A stretch of DNA of 64,000 nt from positions 434,001-498,000 of the forward strand of contig NZ_JAPWGY010000002.1 of assembly GCF_027214005.1 (NCBI RefSeq). The letters are read 5' to 3'. Position numbers and translations under genes: made by a program. The first letter of the stretch is position 1. Each line of letters begins with the position of its first letter. The notes below the pieces were generated by a model. The model did not search any database and was not told the DNA's origin. It saw only the letters and a program-made list of their open reading frames with translations. The DNA comes from Kiloniella laminariae. GTDB taxonomy: Bacteria > Pseudomonadota > Alphaproteobacteria > Kiloniellales > Kiloniellaceae. Below, piece after piece: positions 26,552 to 34,790 of the stretch.

Positions 26552-26901
26552 TGAACATAGAAACCGGAAATTTCGCCACTCAATCCATGGCCCAGAATTA
26601 TATGGATGGTGCACTTGGGAACAACCTGTCTGAAAAAGCAGCCGCTATCTCTCGTATCAACCCCAAAAACGAGCAGGCTGCCAGGGCCGCGGCTGAAGAT
26701 TTTGAAGCGGTGTTTTTGACCCAGATGCTGACCCCGATGTTTGAAAGCCTTCCAACCGACGGCCCCATGGGTGGTGGTTCCGGCGAAAAGGTTTTCCGCT
26801 CTCTCCTGGTTCAGGAGTATGGCAAATCTCTTTCCAAAGCAGGCGGCGTAGGAATATCAGACGCCGTCTATCGCGAAATCATCAGAATGCAGGAGGTATA
26901 A
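26551..26901 (+). CDS. flgJ: rod-binding protein FlgJ (rod-capping domain only)
   Basis: 116 residues with the FlgJ N-terminal domain: AAEDFEAVFLTQMLTPMFESL, then GGGSGEKVFRSLLVQEYGKSLSKAGGVGISDAVYREIIR. The muramidase domain of enterobacterial FlgJ is missing, as in most alphaproteobacteria, so a separate lytic enzyme must open the wall. The start overlaps the flgI stop (TAATG). Confidence 0.93.
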   Translation: MNIETGNFATQSMAQNYMDGALGNNLSEKAAAISRINPKNEQAARAAAEDFEAVFLTQMLTPMFESLPTDGPMGGGSGEKVFRSLLVQEYGKSLSKAGGVGISDAVYREIIRMQEV

Positions 26902-27363
26902 ATGTCTGCAGCAACCCTGATTAAAGATTACCCCGAAACAACCGTTCACAGTGTGATTGAAACGGTCAAGGGCCTTATAGCTGTCATGAGCCGCGAGATC
27001 GAACTCCTCCGCGCCATGCAGATCCAGGAAATGAGCCAGTTGCAAAAGGAAAAGCTGGACCTGGTCAACAGCTATGAACAGAGCACTGCACAGCTTAGAA
27101 GCAACCCTTCTTTCATGCAGCATCTCGATCCCCTGCTCAAAGAAGAGCTGCGGGATGTTATCAAGCAGATGAACCATATGGTGAAAGAAAACGAGATTGC
27201 CCTGCTTGCTGCCAAAGCCAGTAACGAGCGTCTGATGCAGGCGATTGTAACTGCAGTCAAACAGCAGAAACAGCAGGACAGTTCCAGCTATTCAAACTCA
27301 GGTATTCTGGCTGCACAATCTGCCAAATCATCTTCACCGATGCACCTCAACCAGTGCCTGTAA
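26902..27363 (+). CDS. flgN: FlgN-like export chaperone for hook-filament junction proteins
   Basis: 153 residues, almost wholly helical. Core: VIETVKGLIAVMSREIELLRAMQIQEMSQLQKEKLDLVNSYEQSTAQLRSNP..., resembling FlgN. The tail is Ser/Gln-rich. It begins right after the flgJ stop and directly precedes flgK and flgL, which encode the substrates FlgN escorts to the export gate. The assignment rests on helical pattern and position, as FlgN sequences diverge widely. Confidence 0.75.
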   Translation: MSAATLIKDYPETTVHSVIETVKGLIAVMSREIELLRAMQIQEMSQLQKEKLDLVNSYEQSTAQLRSNPSFMQHLDPLLKEELRDVIKQMNHMVKENEIALLAAKASNERLMQAIVTAVKQQKQQDSSSYSNSGILAAQSAKSSSPMHLNQCL

Positions 27364-27407
27364 CTGCTGATCGCCTGTGAAACTGAACAGCTGAAGTCGA
27401 GGACATC

Positions 27408-29285
27408 ATGTCGTTATCTCTTGCTCTGAACAATGCTCTAAGTGGTCTAAGGGTCAATCAAAGCGCCCTGGCGATTACTTCGACCAACCTGGCCAACCTG
27501 AACAATCCGAACTACTCCCGCAAGGTACTGGTTCAGGAAACCCAGGTTATTGCAGGTATCGGCGCAGGCGTTACTGCTGATACAATCCAGCGTAGCGTTA
27601 ACACGCTGTTGCAAAGAGATTTCAGGGAAGAAAATACACGACTGAGCGGTATCAAGACCGAAAATGATTACCTTAGTCGCATTCAGCAAATGTTCGGCAC
27701 CGTCGCTAACAAAAATGCTTTGGGCGATCTGGTCAATAAATTCGCCACTTCTCTGGAGAATATTGGAAATAATCCTGAAATTTCCTCTAACCATTTTTCT
27801 GCTGTAAATGATGCCAATCAGCTGGCAAGCCGTATTCGGGATATGGCAAATACTGTCCAGCAGGAACGTATTCGCGCCGATGCTGAAATTTCACAGGCTC
27901 TGCAAGATATGAAAGTCCAGATGGGCATTATCGCAGAGATCAATGGCACGATACCTGGTCAGAAAGCACAGGGTCTTCCAACTGGCGATCTTGAAGACAA
28001 ACGCGACCAGGCGATAAGCAGCTTGGCGCAATACGTGGACATCCAATACTTCCAGACAGATCGCGGTCAAATAAACGTTCTGACGGGAAGTGGCAACACC
28101 CTTGTCAGCGGGGCCTATACTGCTGAACTCTCTTTCCGCCAGACAACATACATCACCGCAAACGAGACCTATCCAACAGCACTCGACGGCATTCATTTTA
28201 ATGCCGGAGGAAATCCCACTACCGCGAATGACATTACTGCCGGACTGACTGGTGGAAAGCTCGCCGCCCTTTTCGAAGCACGTGATGTCACATTACCATC
28301 GGTCACCAATCAACTAGATTTAATGAGCGCCAAACTGCGCGACGCAGTCAACCTTGCCCATAACCGTGGAGCGAATACCCCTTTGGGAAAGGGAACCGCC
28401 GCCTCTGATCCAGCAACGCTTCTGAGTTCCAGGAGCTTCGCCAACACCGCCCAAGCCATGACGCTCAGTGACGATGTCAACATGGTCCTCCTTGATGCCA
28501 ATGGGGTGATGGTCGGCGGTATGGGAACGATTGTAGCGGGCGCGACGACACCTGCCGCTGTTCAAGGGCAGATAAATGCGTTTCTCGGCGCAAATGGCAC
28601 CGCTCAATTTGATGCAAATGGCCGTCTCGAAATCAAGCTGAACAGCAATGTCCGTTTTGCAATGAAAGATGCGGGAACTGTCGCCAATCAGGGGGACAGT
28701 GTCGTGCAATATGATGCAAATCTTGATGGTACAACCGAGAACTACAGCGGTTTTTCCAATTTTTTTGGCCTAAACGATTTTTATGTAACACCAGAACTGA
28801 CAGCAGCCACTCCTGCAGTAGCCGGGCAGGGACTGCAAAATGGTATTTCCACCAGTTTCAGGGTACGTAGCGACATCGTTGCAGATCCATCAACGATATC
28901 CCGCGGCAAGATGACAGGCACACCACCAGTGCTGCAATTAGGCAGCGGGAATAACGAAGTTGCCCTAGAACTGGCGGCAGCTTTTGAAAAAAACGAAGTC
29001 TTTGACAGCATTACAAACGGCCCCAGCAGAAGCACCACAACACTGGCTGGATATGCAGGGGTTATGCTGTCCTACAGCGCAACAACTGCACAGGCGTCAA
29101 ATAACGCTCTGCAATTTCAATCCACTCTGACCGGAGACCTCCAGGTCAAGATGCAAAACGAGTCCGGCGTTAATATGGACGAAGAACTTGCCAATATGGT
29201 GGTCTTTCAAAACGCCTACAACGCCGCGGCAAGAGTAATACAGATTACAGGTGAAATGTTCGACACCGTTATCGAGCTGGCCTAG
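27408..29285 (+). CDS. flgK: hook-filament junction protein FlgK (HAP1)
   Basis: 625 residues. N-terminus SLSLALNNALSGLRVNQSALAITSTNLANLNNPNYSRKVLVQET is the FlgK rod-type motif. The C-terminus GVNMDEELANMVVFQNAYNAAARVIQITGEMFDTVIELA is diagnostic. The middle contains variable, Thr/Ala/Asn-rich domains. Exported by type III secretion, with no signal peptide. Confidence 0.97.
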   Translation: MSLSLALNNALSGLRVNQSALAITSTNLANLNNPNYSRKVLVQETQVIAGIGAGVTADTIQRSVNTLLQRDFREENTRLSGIKTENDYLSRIQQMFGTVANKNALGDLVNKFATSLENIGNNPEISSNHFSAVNDANQLASRIRDMANTVQQERIRADAEISQALQDMKVQMGIIAEINGTIPGQKAQGLPTGDLEDKRDQAISSLAQYVDIQYFQTDRGQINVLTGSGNTLVSGAYTAELSFRQTTYITANETYPTALDGIHFNAGGNPTTANDITAGLTGGKLAALFEARDVTLPSVTNQLDLMSAKLRDAVNLAHNRGANTPLGKGTAASDPATLLSSRSFANTAQAMTLSDDVNMVLLDANGVMVGGMGTIVAGATTPAAVQGQINAFLGANGTAQFDANGRLEIKLNSNVRFAMKDAGTVANQGDSVVQYDANLDGTTENYSGFSNFFGLNDFYVTPELTAATPAVAGQGLQNGISTSFRVRSDIVADPSTISRGKMTGTPPVLQLGSGNNEVALELAAAFEKNEVFDSITNGPSRSTTTLAGYAGVMLSYSATTAQASNNALQFQSTLTGDLQVKMQNESGVNMDEELANMVVFQNAYNAAARVIQITGEMFDTVIELA

Positions 29286-29296
29286 GAGATAAAGAC

Positions 29297-30217
29297 ATGA
29301 TTCGTGTATCCAGCTATGCCCAAAACCAGGTCCTGCAGGCAAACATGGCCTCCACACAGGCCAAGGTTTCTGATAGAACCGTGCAAATTTCCAGCGGCAA
29401 GGTTACCCAAGAATATACCAATATTGCCTTGCAGTCTCTGGAATTGGTCAGCCTGCAACGCGACAACATACGTACAACTCAGTTTGAGAAAAATGTCCAG
29501 TCCACAGAAACCAGACTGGAAATTATGGAAACGAATCTAACAACGGCGACTGAGCGTATTACAAAACTGCTCGGGGATATCCTGAACGGTCTGAATGGTT
29601 CCAACATCCAGGAAATTCCTTTTGAAGAATTTGCACGGGGGTTTCGTTCAGAGTTAACCGCTGTGTTCAATGCGCAACATGAAGGACGTTATCTTTTTTC
29701 AGGTAGCTTAACTGACACTCCCCCCATTGATGTCAACGATGTTGCCTATACCCCTCAGGCTGGTCTCCCGGGAGTGTTTACAGCTGATTTTGATTACTAT
29801 CAGGGTGACAATGTCAAATTGGGTAACCGGATTGATCAGGACACGACCCTTGCCTATGGCATCACAGGTGATGATCCTGCTATTGAAAAACTGCTTCGCG
29901 GCCTTTCCTATGTTGAATATGCTGGCCTTAATGATGACACCTCTGTCCTGCAAGAGGCCTATAACCTTCTGCAGCAGTCACTGGACGGGATATCTTCCAT
30001 GCGCAGCCAGATCGGGGCGCAACTCTCCGTTCTCGACAGTTCAAAAAAGAATCACGCCGATTACAAGACCTATGTACAAAACACGATATCCAGCATTGAA
30101 GATGTAGATATCGCCGAAGCAACCAGCAGGTTGGCTTTTGATCAGGTGCAACTCCAAGCTTCTTATATCAGCCTTACCAGGATCAATGAAACCACCTTGC
30201 TAAACTACATCCGATAA
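29297..30217 (+). CDS. flgL: hook-filament junction protein FlgL (HAP3)
   Basis: 306 residues with flagellin-like ends: N-terminal MIRVSSYAQNQVLQANMASTQAKVSDRTVQISSGKVTQEY and C-terminal SIEDVDIAEATSRLAFDQVQLQASYISLTRINETTLLNYIR. The central EGRYLFSG motif is typical of FlgL. It is 11 bases downstream of flgK. Confidence 0.95.
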   Translation: MIRVSSYAQNQVLQANMASTQAKVSDRTVQISSGKVTQEYTNIALQSLELVSLQRDNIRTTQFEKNVQSTETRLEIMETNLTTATERITKLLGDILNGLNGSNIQEIPFEEFARGFRSELTAVFNAQHEGRYLFSGSLTDTPPIDVNDVAYTPQAGLPGVFTADFDYYQGDNVKLGNRIDQDTTLAYGITGDDPAIEKLLRGLSYVEYAGLNDDTSVLQEAYNLLQQSLDGISSMRSQIGAQLSVLDSSKKNHADYKTYVQNTISSIEDVDIAEATSRLAFDQVQLQASYISLTRINETTLLNYIR

Positions 30218-30282
30218 GTCTTTGTGAAGTCACGCTTACCATTCGTTAATCATGGTTGCCTATTGTAACGGGAAGGCCCATT

Positions 30283-30789
30283 ATGCTGAATATCAGTCCT
30301 AATTACAAAGCGCAGGATTTCGTCGGAACAACAATGCCGAAAACCGTAGAAGCATCAAAGAATATTATTACCCTGAAAACCCGTTTCGGCGTGATGGAGC
30401 TGGATCGCGATCGCGCAATCAAAATGCCGCAGGGGGTCGTCGGGTTTTCTGAATACAAGGAATTTGGCCTTACTGTCCCGGTTCACCCCGTCCTGGAGGG
30501 CTTCACGCTCATGCAATCAATCCAGGAAGCTGAGTTAACCTTTATATTGAAGCCCTACGATCTACAAAGTGGCCTGATCAGTGATACAGATCTTGCTGGT
30601 GCAATTCAGCAATATGCAATTGCCCCTGAAAACGTCGCAATCATGCTGATCACCACGCTTAGACAGACTGCCGACGGCTTACGTAAAACAGTTAATATGC
30701 GGGCACCGGTCCTGATCGACACTCAGCGCCAGATGGCGTGGCAGCATATCCTTAGTTCAGAGGACTACAATGTCCGTCACAACATATAA
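30283..30789 (+). CDS. fliW: flagellar assembly factor FliW (CsrA antagonist)
   Basis: 168 residues from the ATG at 30283, which has a GGAAGG ribosome site 7 bases upstream; a TTG nine codons earlier is less likely. Family landmarks: TRFGVMELDRDRAIKMPQGVVGFSEYKEFGL, LMQSIQEAELTFILKPYDL, and NMRAPVLIDTQRQMAWQHIL (the NLRAPI.I...R.g.Q.vL block of FliW). FliW binds either flagellin or CsrA. When flagellin is exported, freed FliW removes CsrA from flagellin mRNA. Both csrA and two flagellin genes with GGA-loop leaders are in this window. Confidence 0.92.
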   Translation: MLNISPNYKAQDFVGTTMPKTVEASKNIITLKTRFGVMELDRDRAIKMPQGVVGFSEYKEFGLTVPVHPVLEGFTLMQSIQEAELTFILKPYDLQSGLISDTDLAGAIQQYAIAPENVAIMLITTLRQTADGLRKTVNMRAPVLIDTQRQMAWQHILSSEDYNVRHNI

Positions 30790-30879
30790 ACATTAATTTT
30801 ATTAATAGATTACAGAAAAATTTGACTGATTGATCCTGAAGAGATGATGCTAAAATATCAACTCACCTGGCAGCCCTTT

Positions 30880-31632
30880 TTAAGAGGCTGGTTCTCCTTT
30901 TTCACAGAGCAGAAAAATGCTGGAACATAGGTCCGGATACTGCTGCCCCAACTGATAGCATCCCTCCAGGTACGCCTCTGTAATAATTTCTGTTTGTAAC
31001 AGTTGATCCCATTGAAAATTTGCCAGGGCTTTAAAAAAAATCCCTGATCGGTAAACAACCCTTAATCCTGCTGCAACAGCATCCCTTTCCAGAGTATCAA
31101 GGCTATAGGTACAACGATGTCCATGCGCTTCTTCAGCAGGCGTTACAGCCGCGTTATGCGAAATCAATTTCATCTTGACAGCTATCTGTCTTGAAGGGGC
31201 ATTTGCATTTGGACAAACAAGGAAAAATTTTCCACTGTCATTTAACCACTCGTTATTGACTCTTTTCAACACAGCCACTGGATCATCAAGGTGTTCCAGC
31301 ACATGTGTCATCACAATATTGTCGTATTTTTTGGGAAGAGAAGCGTCTTCGAATAGAGATTCTATATGCTGGACCTTCCCAGGAAGCCGCTTTTTTGCTT
31401 CAGAAATTGCCGCTACTGAAGCTTCGACACAAGTAATATCCGTAAAATAATCAAGAAACCTACGGGTAAAATCACCTTTAAAACTTCCCAGTTCCAATAG
31501 GCTTCCGGGGGCAAAGAAAGGCGCAAAAGATTTGATCATAAAGGGATGCATAACATCGAAATCAAAGTTATAGGCGTATTGATGTCCTGCTGCGTCCTTC
31601 AATTCCGCATCATAATCGCGTTCATTTTTCAT
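30880..31632 (-). CDS. class I SAM-dependent methyltransferase
   Basis: 250 residues. SAM-binding motif I LLELGSFKGDFTRRFL (about 45-60), the acidic post-I residue in ITCVEAS, and motif IV region YDNIVMTHVLEHLDDPVAVLKRV, as in the Methyltransf_11/23 type. Last gene of the seven-gene glycosylation-like operon. It overlaps the GNAT gene by 11 bases. The substrate is unknown; an O- or N-methylation of a sugar on flagellin is a reasonable inference. Confidence 0.85.
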   Translation of the reverse strand: MKNERDYDAELKDAAGHQYAYNFDFDVMHPFMIKSFAPFFAPGSLLELGSFKGDFTRRFLDYFTDITCVEASVAAISEAKKRLPGKVQHIESLFEDASLPKKYDNIVMTHVLEHLDDPVAVLKRVNNEWLNDSGKFFLVCPNANAPSRQIAVKMKLISHNAAVTPAEEAHGHRCTYSLDTLERDAVAAGLRVVYRSGIFFKALANFQWDQLLQTEIITEAYLEGCYQLGQQYPDLCSSIFLLCEKGEPAS

Positions 31633-32092
31633 GATCAGCCTTCTTTAACAAATTCAAGTGCATGACAATAGAGTTTTTCCTGTTGTCCCTAAGCTCAAAA
31701 CCATGTCGCCGATAAAGATTTGTCGCCCGCAGATTATCCTCTGAAACTTCCAGTTCGATTGCAGCAAATCCCAACTCTCTCATTCGATCACAAATCTGGC
31801 CAAGCAGCTCTGAAGCAATCCCTTTTCCCTGGAATTCCGACAAGATACTGACACTGGTAATATACGCAGTATCTACTTCAACTGCATTACAATAAACCGC
31901 AATCATTCCCACAAGCCGCCCCTCGGCCCAAGCCTCGAACCTTACAGCGCGCTTCACAATTTTTTGCGTATAGTCAGTCAAGACAACCCGATCACTCAAA
32001 CGGGGAATAAAAGCATCATCGCAGAGCTGAAAATGAACGAGTACTTCTGAATATGACGCCCGGTTCTGATGATAAACGACAGCTTTATTCAT
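31622..32092 (-). CDS. GNAT-family N-acetyltransferase
   Basis: 156 residues. Acetyl-CoA-binding motif A SVLSEFQGKGIASELLGQICDRMRELG is here as SILSEFQGKGIASELLGQI, preceded by the beta strand AYITSVSI and followed by IELEVSEDNLRATNLYRRHGFELR (motif B). Overlaps its neighbours at both ends (ATGA with the upstream gene), so it is co-translated. Within this operon it may acetylate an amino sugar destined for flagellin, by analogy with other glycosylation loci. Confidence 0.87.
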   Translation of the reverse strand: MNKAVVYHQNRASYSEVLVHFQLCDDAFIPRLSDRVVLTDYTQKIVKRAVRFEAWAEGRLVGMIAVYCNAVEVDTAYITSVSILSEFQGKGIASELLGQICDRMRELGFAAIELEVSEDNLRATNLYRRHGFELRDNRKNSIVMHLNLLKKADHEK

Positions 32093-33072
32093 CGTTCCAG
32101 AACAGCCAGTCCAAAGCCACAGCGACCAAACTCATTACCATTATAAAGTAGAAATATATTCCCATCGCAGTCAAAAACATGGGGATAGCACTGCATCTCA
32201 GAATCCCACTCCCCATCACCACCAATCCCCGGAGTAAGCATATCGTCATCGCGTATCCAGTTCTTGAGATCATCGGAATAGGCATGACCCAAGCGATATC
32301 CTCTATTTTTGTTTTGTCTGAAATCAAAAGAATGACGATAACAAAAGAGCATATGAAACCGCCCTTCTATCTCCACAACAGAGGGAAGGGCCTGGCTTTC
32401 ATCCTGCCCCAATTGATCGACAATAATTTGGCGCCCTTCTTCTTTTTGCCAGTTAATACCATCTTTCGAAACAGCGTGCCCAATTTTGTACGTCCGGTCA
32501 GCAAAGGTATTGGGTGTGTATTCCTTCCAGCCAGTACCAAACATGTACCACATATGAAAGACCCCGTTGACCACCTTGACAAATCCATCTCCAACCAGGC
32601 TAGGCTCTCTTAATGAGGCGGACAAGATCGGTCCCTTGCCATAACGTTGAAATGTAAGACCAGAATCATCACTTACAGCCAACCCAATCCCCGTTTCTAC
32701 AGACACGGATCTTCGGCGGCTCCATCCACAGGTATAGCCATAAACAAGATCTCCCCAGCGCACGACATTCATCGGGAATATACCATGCTCATCAAAGCAC
32801 CCCAGTTCTCCCAAAGGAAGAACTGTCTGGTCTGAGACCTTGATAATTTCCTTAAAGTTTTTATCCATATCGACAAAAGCGACATGGCTCAGATATTTTG
32901 CTGTCTGTTTGTCAACGACCCGTGTCGAAAAGTAAATCCTGATATAATCATCAAAGACAAGAGCCTGTGGCGATTGGGCAAATTGCGTACAACCATTTGG
33001 TAACTTGTGGTCCGTGGGATCGAAAATTTTCCCTCTCTTTACCCACCTCATCTTCCTCTCTAGTTTCGTCAC
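32089..33072 (-). CDS. beta-propeller glycosidase-like protein, paralogue 2
   Basis: 327 residues with repeated W/Y-rich blades typical of five-bladed propellers of the GH43/GH130/GH32 superfamily: FDDYIRIYFSTR, GCFDEHGIFPMNVVRWGD, KVVNGVFHMWYMFGTGW, IGHAVSKDGINWQKEEG, DESQALPSVVEIEGRFHMLFCYR, GHAYSDDLKNWIRDDD, WDSEMQCYPHVFDCDGNIFLLYNGNEFGRCGFGLAVLE. It begins at a GTG that overlaps the stop of its paralogue. No signal peptide, so it acts in the cytosol. Both copies keep acidic residues in equivalent places (FDE, DES/DEA, DSEM), compatible with a catalytic site, but whether it hydrolyses, phosphorylyses or transfers sugars is not known. Confidence 0.72.
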   Translation of the reverse strand: MTKLERKMRWVKRGKIFDPTDHKLPNGCTQFAQSPQALVFDDYIRIYFSTRVVDKQTAKYLSHVAFVDMDKNFKEIIKVSDQTVLPLGELGCFDEHGIFPMNVVRWGDLVYGYTCGWSRRRSVSVETGIGLAVSDDSGLTFQRYGKGPILSASLREPSLVGDGFVKVVNGVFHMWYMFGTGWKEYTPNTFADRTYKIGHAVSKDGINWQKEEGRQIIVDQLGQDESQALPSVVEIEGRFHMLFCYRHSFDFRQNKNRGYRLGHAYSDDLKNWIRDDDMLTPGIGGDGEWDSEMQCYPHVFDCDGNIFLLYNGNEFGRCGFGLAVLER

Positions 33073-34031
33073 AAGGTACCTTCCAGTTCAGCCAATCCGA
33101 ACCCCTGTTTCCCAACATCGTTTCCGAGATAGAACATATAAACCCTGCCATCCAGCTCAAAGACGTGTGGATAGCTTACCATCTCGGAATCCCAGCCTTC
33201 GACCGAGATATCAAGACCGGCCTTGTCATCTTCCCGGATCCAATCTGTTAAATTAGAACTTGACGCATACCCAATTCGATAACCGAATTCCTTCCCCCGA
33301 TAATGGCTGCTGTATCGGTAGCAGAAAAACATATGGTATTTGCCGTTAGCAAAAAACACATCCGGACTGGCTTGCGCTTCATCCTCTTCCACACGGCTTT
33401 CAATCAGATCTTTATTCAGCTTGTTCCAGGAAAGGCCATCATCAGAAGTTGCCATTCGTATTTTGTAAACAGGCTCGGCACGACCATCGACCATCTTCCA
33501 TTTTCGGCCCGCAATGTACCAGAGACACCATTTCTCATTGAATTTTCGAATCTTGGGACCGCTGATTACAAAAGGTTCGTCAGCTGAATATCCTAGGACA
33601 GGTCCTGGCCCCAAGCGGGTAAAGGTTTTCCCGTCGTCGTCGCTTTGCGCACAGCCGATAGCCACATTAAAAGGGACGGATTCACAACGGGTCCAGCCAC
33701 CATAATAAAGCCGGATCGTCTCGTCGTCTCTACGAATGACGCTTGCGGGATAGACTCCGAACTCGTCAAATGTTCCCAAGCCCCCCAGTTCCAGGATCGG
33801 TTTTTCGCTGACATGCCTTATCCGAGAAAGGTTTTTCCGATCCAGATCAACGTATGCCGAATAACTGACATATTGCCTCTGCGCATCAGCTTCGGGACGG
33901 CAGGAAAAATACACACGCACATAATCATCAAAAATCAGCGTTGCTGGACCTTGCGCAAAAGATGACATCCAGGGGCGGCCTTCAACCTCCTGCGGGCGAA
34001 AGACAAGACCATGTTTTTTCCATCTGTACAT
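33069..34031 (-). CDS. beta-propeller glycosidase-like protein, paralogue 1
   Basis: 320 residues, clearly homologous over its full length to the next gene. Matching blades: FDDYVRVYFSCR, GTFDEFGVYPASVIRRDD, FNEKWCLWYIAGRKW, IRMATSDDGLSWNKLNK, DEAQASPDVFFANGKYHMFFCYR, IGYASSSNLTDWIREDD, WDSEMVSYPHVFELDGRVYMFYLGNDVGKQGFGLAELE. No signal peptide. The two copies differ at many positions, so the duplication is old, and both are probably functional. Lies between wbqC and its paralogue in the glycosylation-like operon. Confidence 0.72.
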   Translation of the reverse strand: MYRWKKHGLVFRPQEVEGRPWMSSFAQGPATLIFDDYVRVYFSCRPEADAQRQYVSYSAYVDLDRKNLSRIRHVSEKPILELGGLGTFDEFGVYPASVIRRDDETIRLYYGGWTRCESVPFNVAIGCAQSDDDGKTFTRLGPGPVLGYSADEPFVISGPKIRKFNEKWCLWYIAGRKWKMVDGRAEPVYKIRMATSDDGLSWNKLNKDLIESRVEEDEAQASPDVFFANGKYHMFFCYRYSSHYRGKEFGYRIGYASSSNLTDWIREDDKAGLDISVEGWDSEMVSYPHVFELDGRVYMFYLGNDVGKQGFGLAELEGTL

Positions 34032-34056
34032 GCGTCAAATACTCACTCTGAAAATA

Positions 34057-34755
34057 TTATAGCAACTCAAATCGGGATTTCAGATAACCTTGTACATCGT
34101 TGAGACAGTTAAACATCAATACGTCAATGATCGACAACCAAGGTACAAACGGATCATCAAATTGCCGATAACTGAAAAGCTCGGGTTTGAGAAAATACAG
34201 CTCGAGATCCTGCTCCTGGAAGGCCTTTCTGGAATAAAGTTCCTGTCCACCAACAGGATTAAAATAGGTCGCCGCCCCAAGTTCTTTGCATAAAGCCAGA
34301 ACTTTGTCCTGGCTTTGCAAATTGTGATCAATGTTCACAGTCGAGGAGATAACAACCTCCGTCGTGATCCCGAGGAAAGAACAGGTCTTGAGAAGTGAGT
34401 TATGCAAAAAATCGAATAGATTTATTTTCTCGCAACCAATTGTTTCTTCAATCAAACCAAAAGTCTCTTGAAAGAATGGCGCCTTTCGATAAGCCCCCTT
34501 AATCCTCTGCAAAAGCTTATCGCGCTCAAAGCTTTCAGCGATTTCCCTCTCACGAATATCAAGAAAATCGGAATTCCGCTTCAAGGGAAGCGAGAACAAC
34601 TGGTCCCTGCCATTCAGCAGATATCTGTTTCGGTTGATCCAGCCTTTTTTTGTATATTTGATATTGTCATAAATCACAATAACATCAACTGCTTGAATCA
34701 ATTGATAATAACCGATGTAAGGAAAAAAATATGGTTGCATGATTGCAACTTTCAT
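34057..34755 (-). CDS. WbqC-family protein
   Basis: 232 residues from the ATG at 34755 (MKVAIMQPYFFPYIGYYQLI), where the family begins; an upstream start adding 11 residues is less likely. Conserved blocks: VDVIVIYDNIKYTKKGWINRNRYLLNG, LFSLPLKRNSDFLDIRERE and YFNPVGGQELYSRKAFQEQDLELYFLKPE. WbqC-like proteins occur in O-antigen and flagellin glycosylation clusters beside dTDP-amino-sugar genes and are thought to be transferases (N-acyl or N-formyl type), though no reaction is firmly shown. Confidence 0.9.
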   Translation of the reverse strand: MKVAIMQPYFFPYIGYYQLIQAVDVIVIYDNIKYTKKGWINRNRYLLNGRDQLFSLPLKRNSDFLDIREREIAESFERDKLLQRIKGAYRKAPFFQETFGLIEETIGCEKINLFDFLHNSLLKTCSFLGITTEVVISSTVNIDHNLQSQDKVLALCKELGAATYFNPVGGQELYSRKAFQEQDLELYFLKPELFSYRQFDDPFVPWLSIIDVLMFNCLNDVQGYLKSRFELL

Positions 34756-34790
34756 CTTCTTGTTCCTCTCGGGCATTTCTCCAGCCACCG

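Noticed and set aside
26551-26901. flgJ as a truncated gene, because it lacks the muramidase domain
   Set aside because: Single-domain FlgJ is the normal form in alphaproteobacteria; both ends are intact and the start overlaps flgI.
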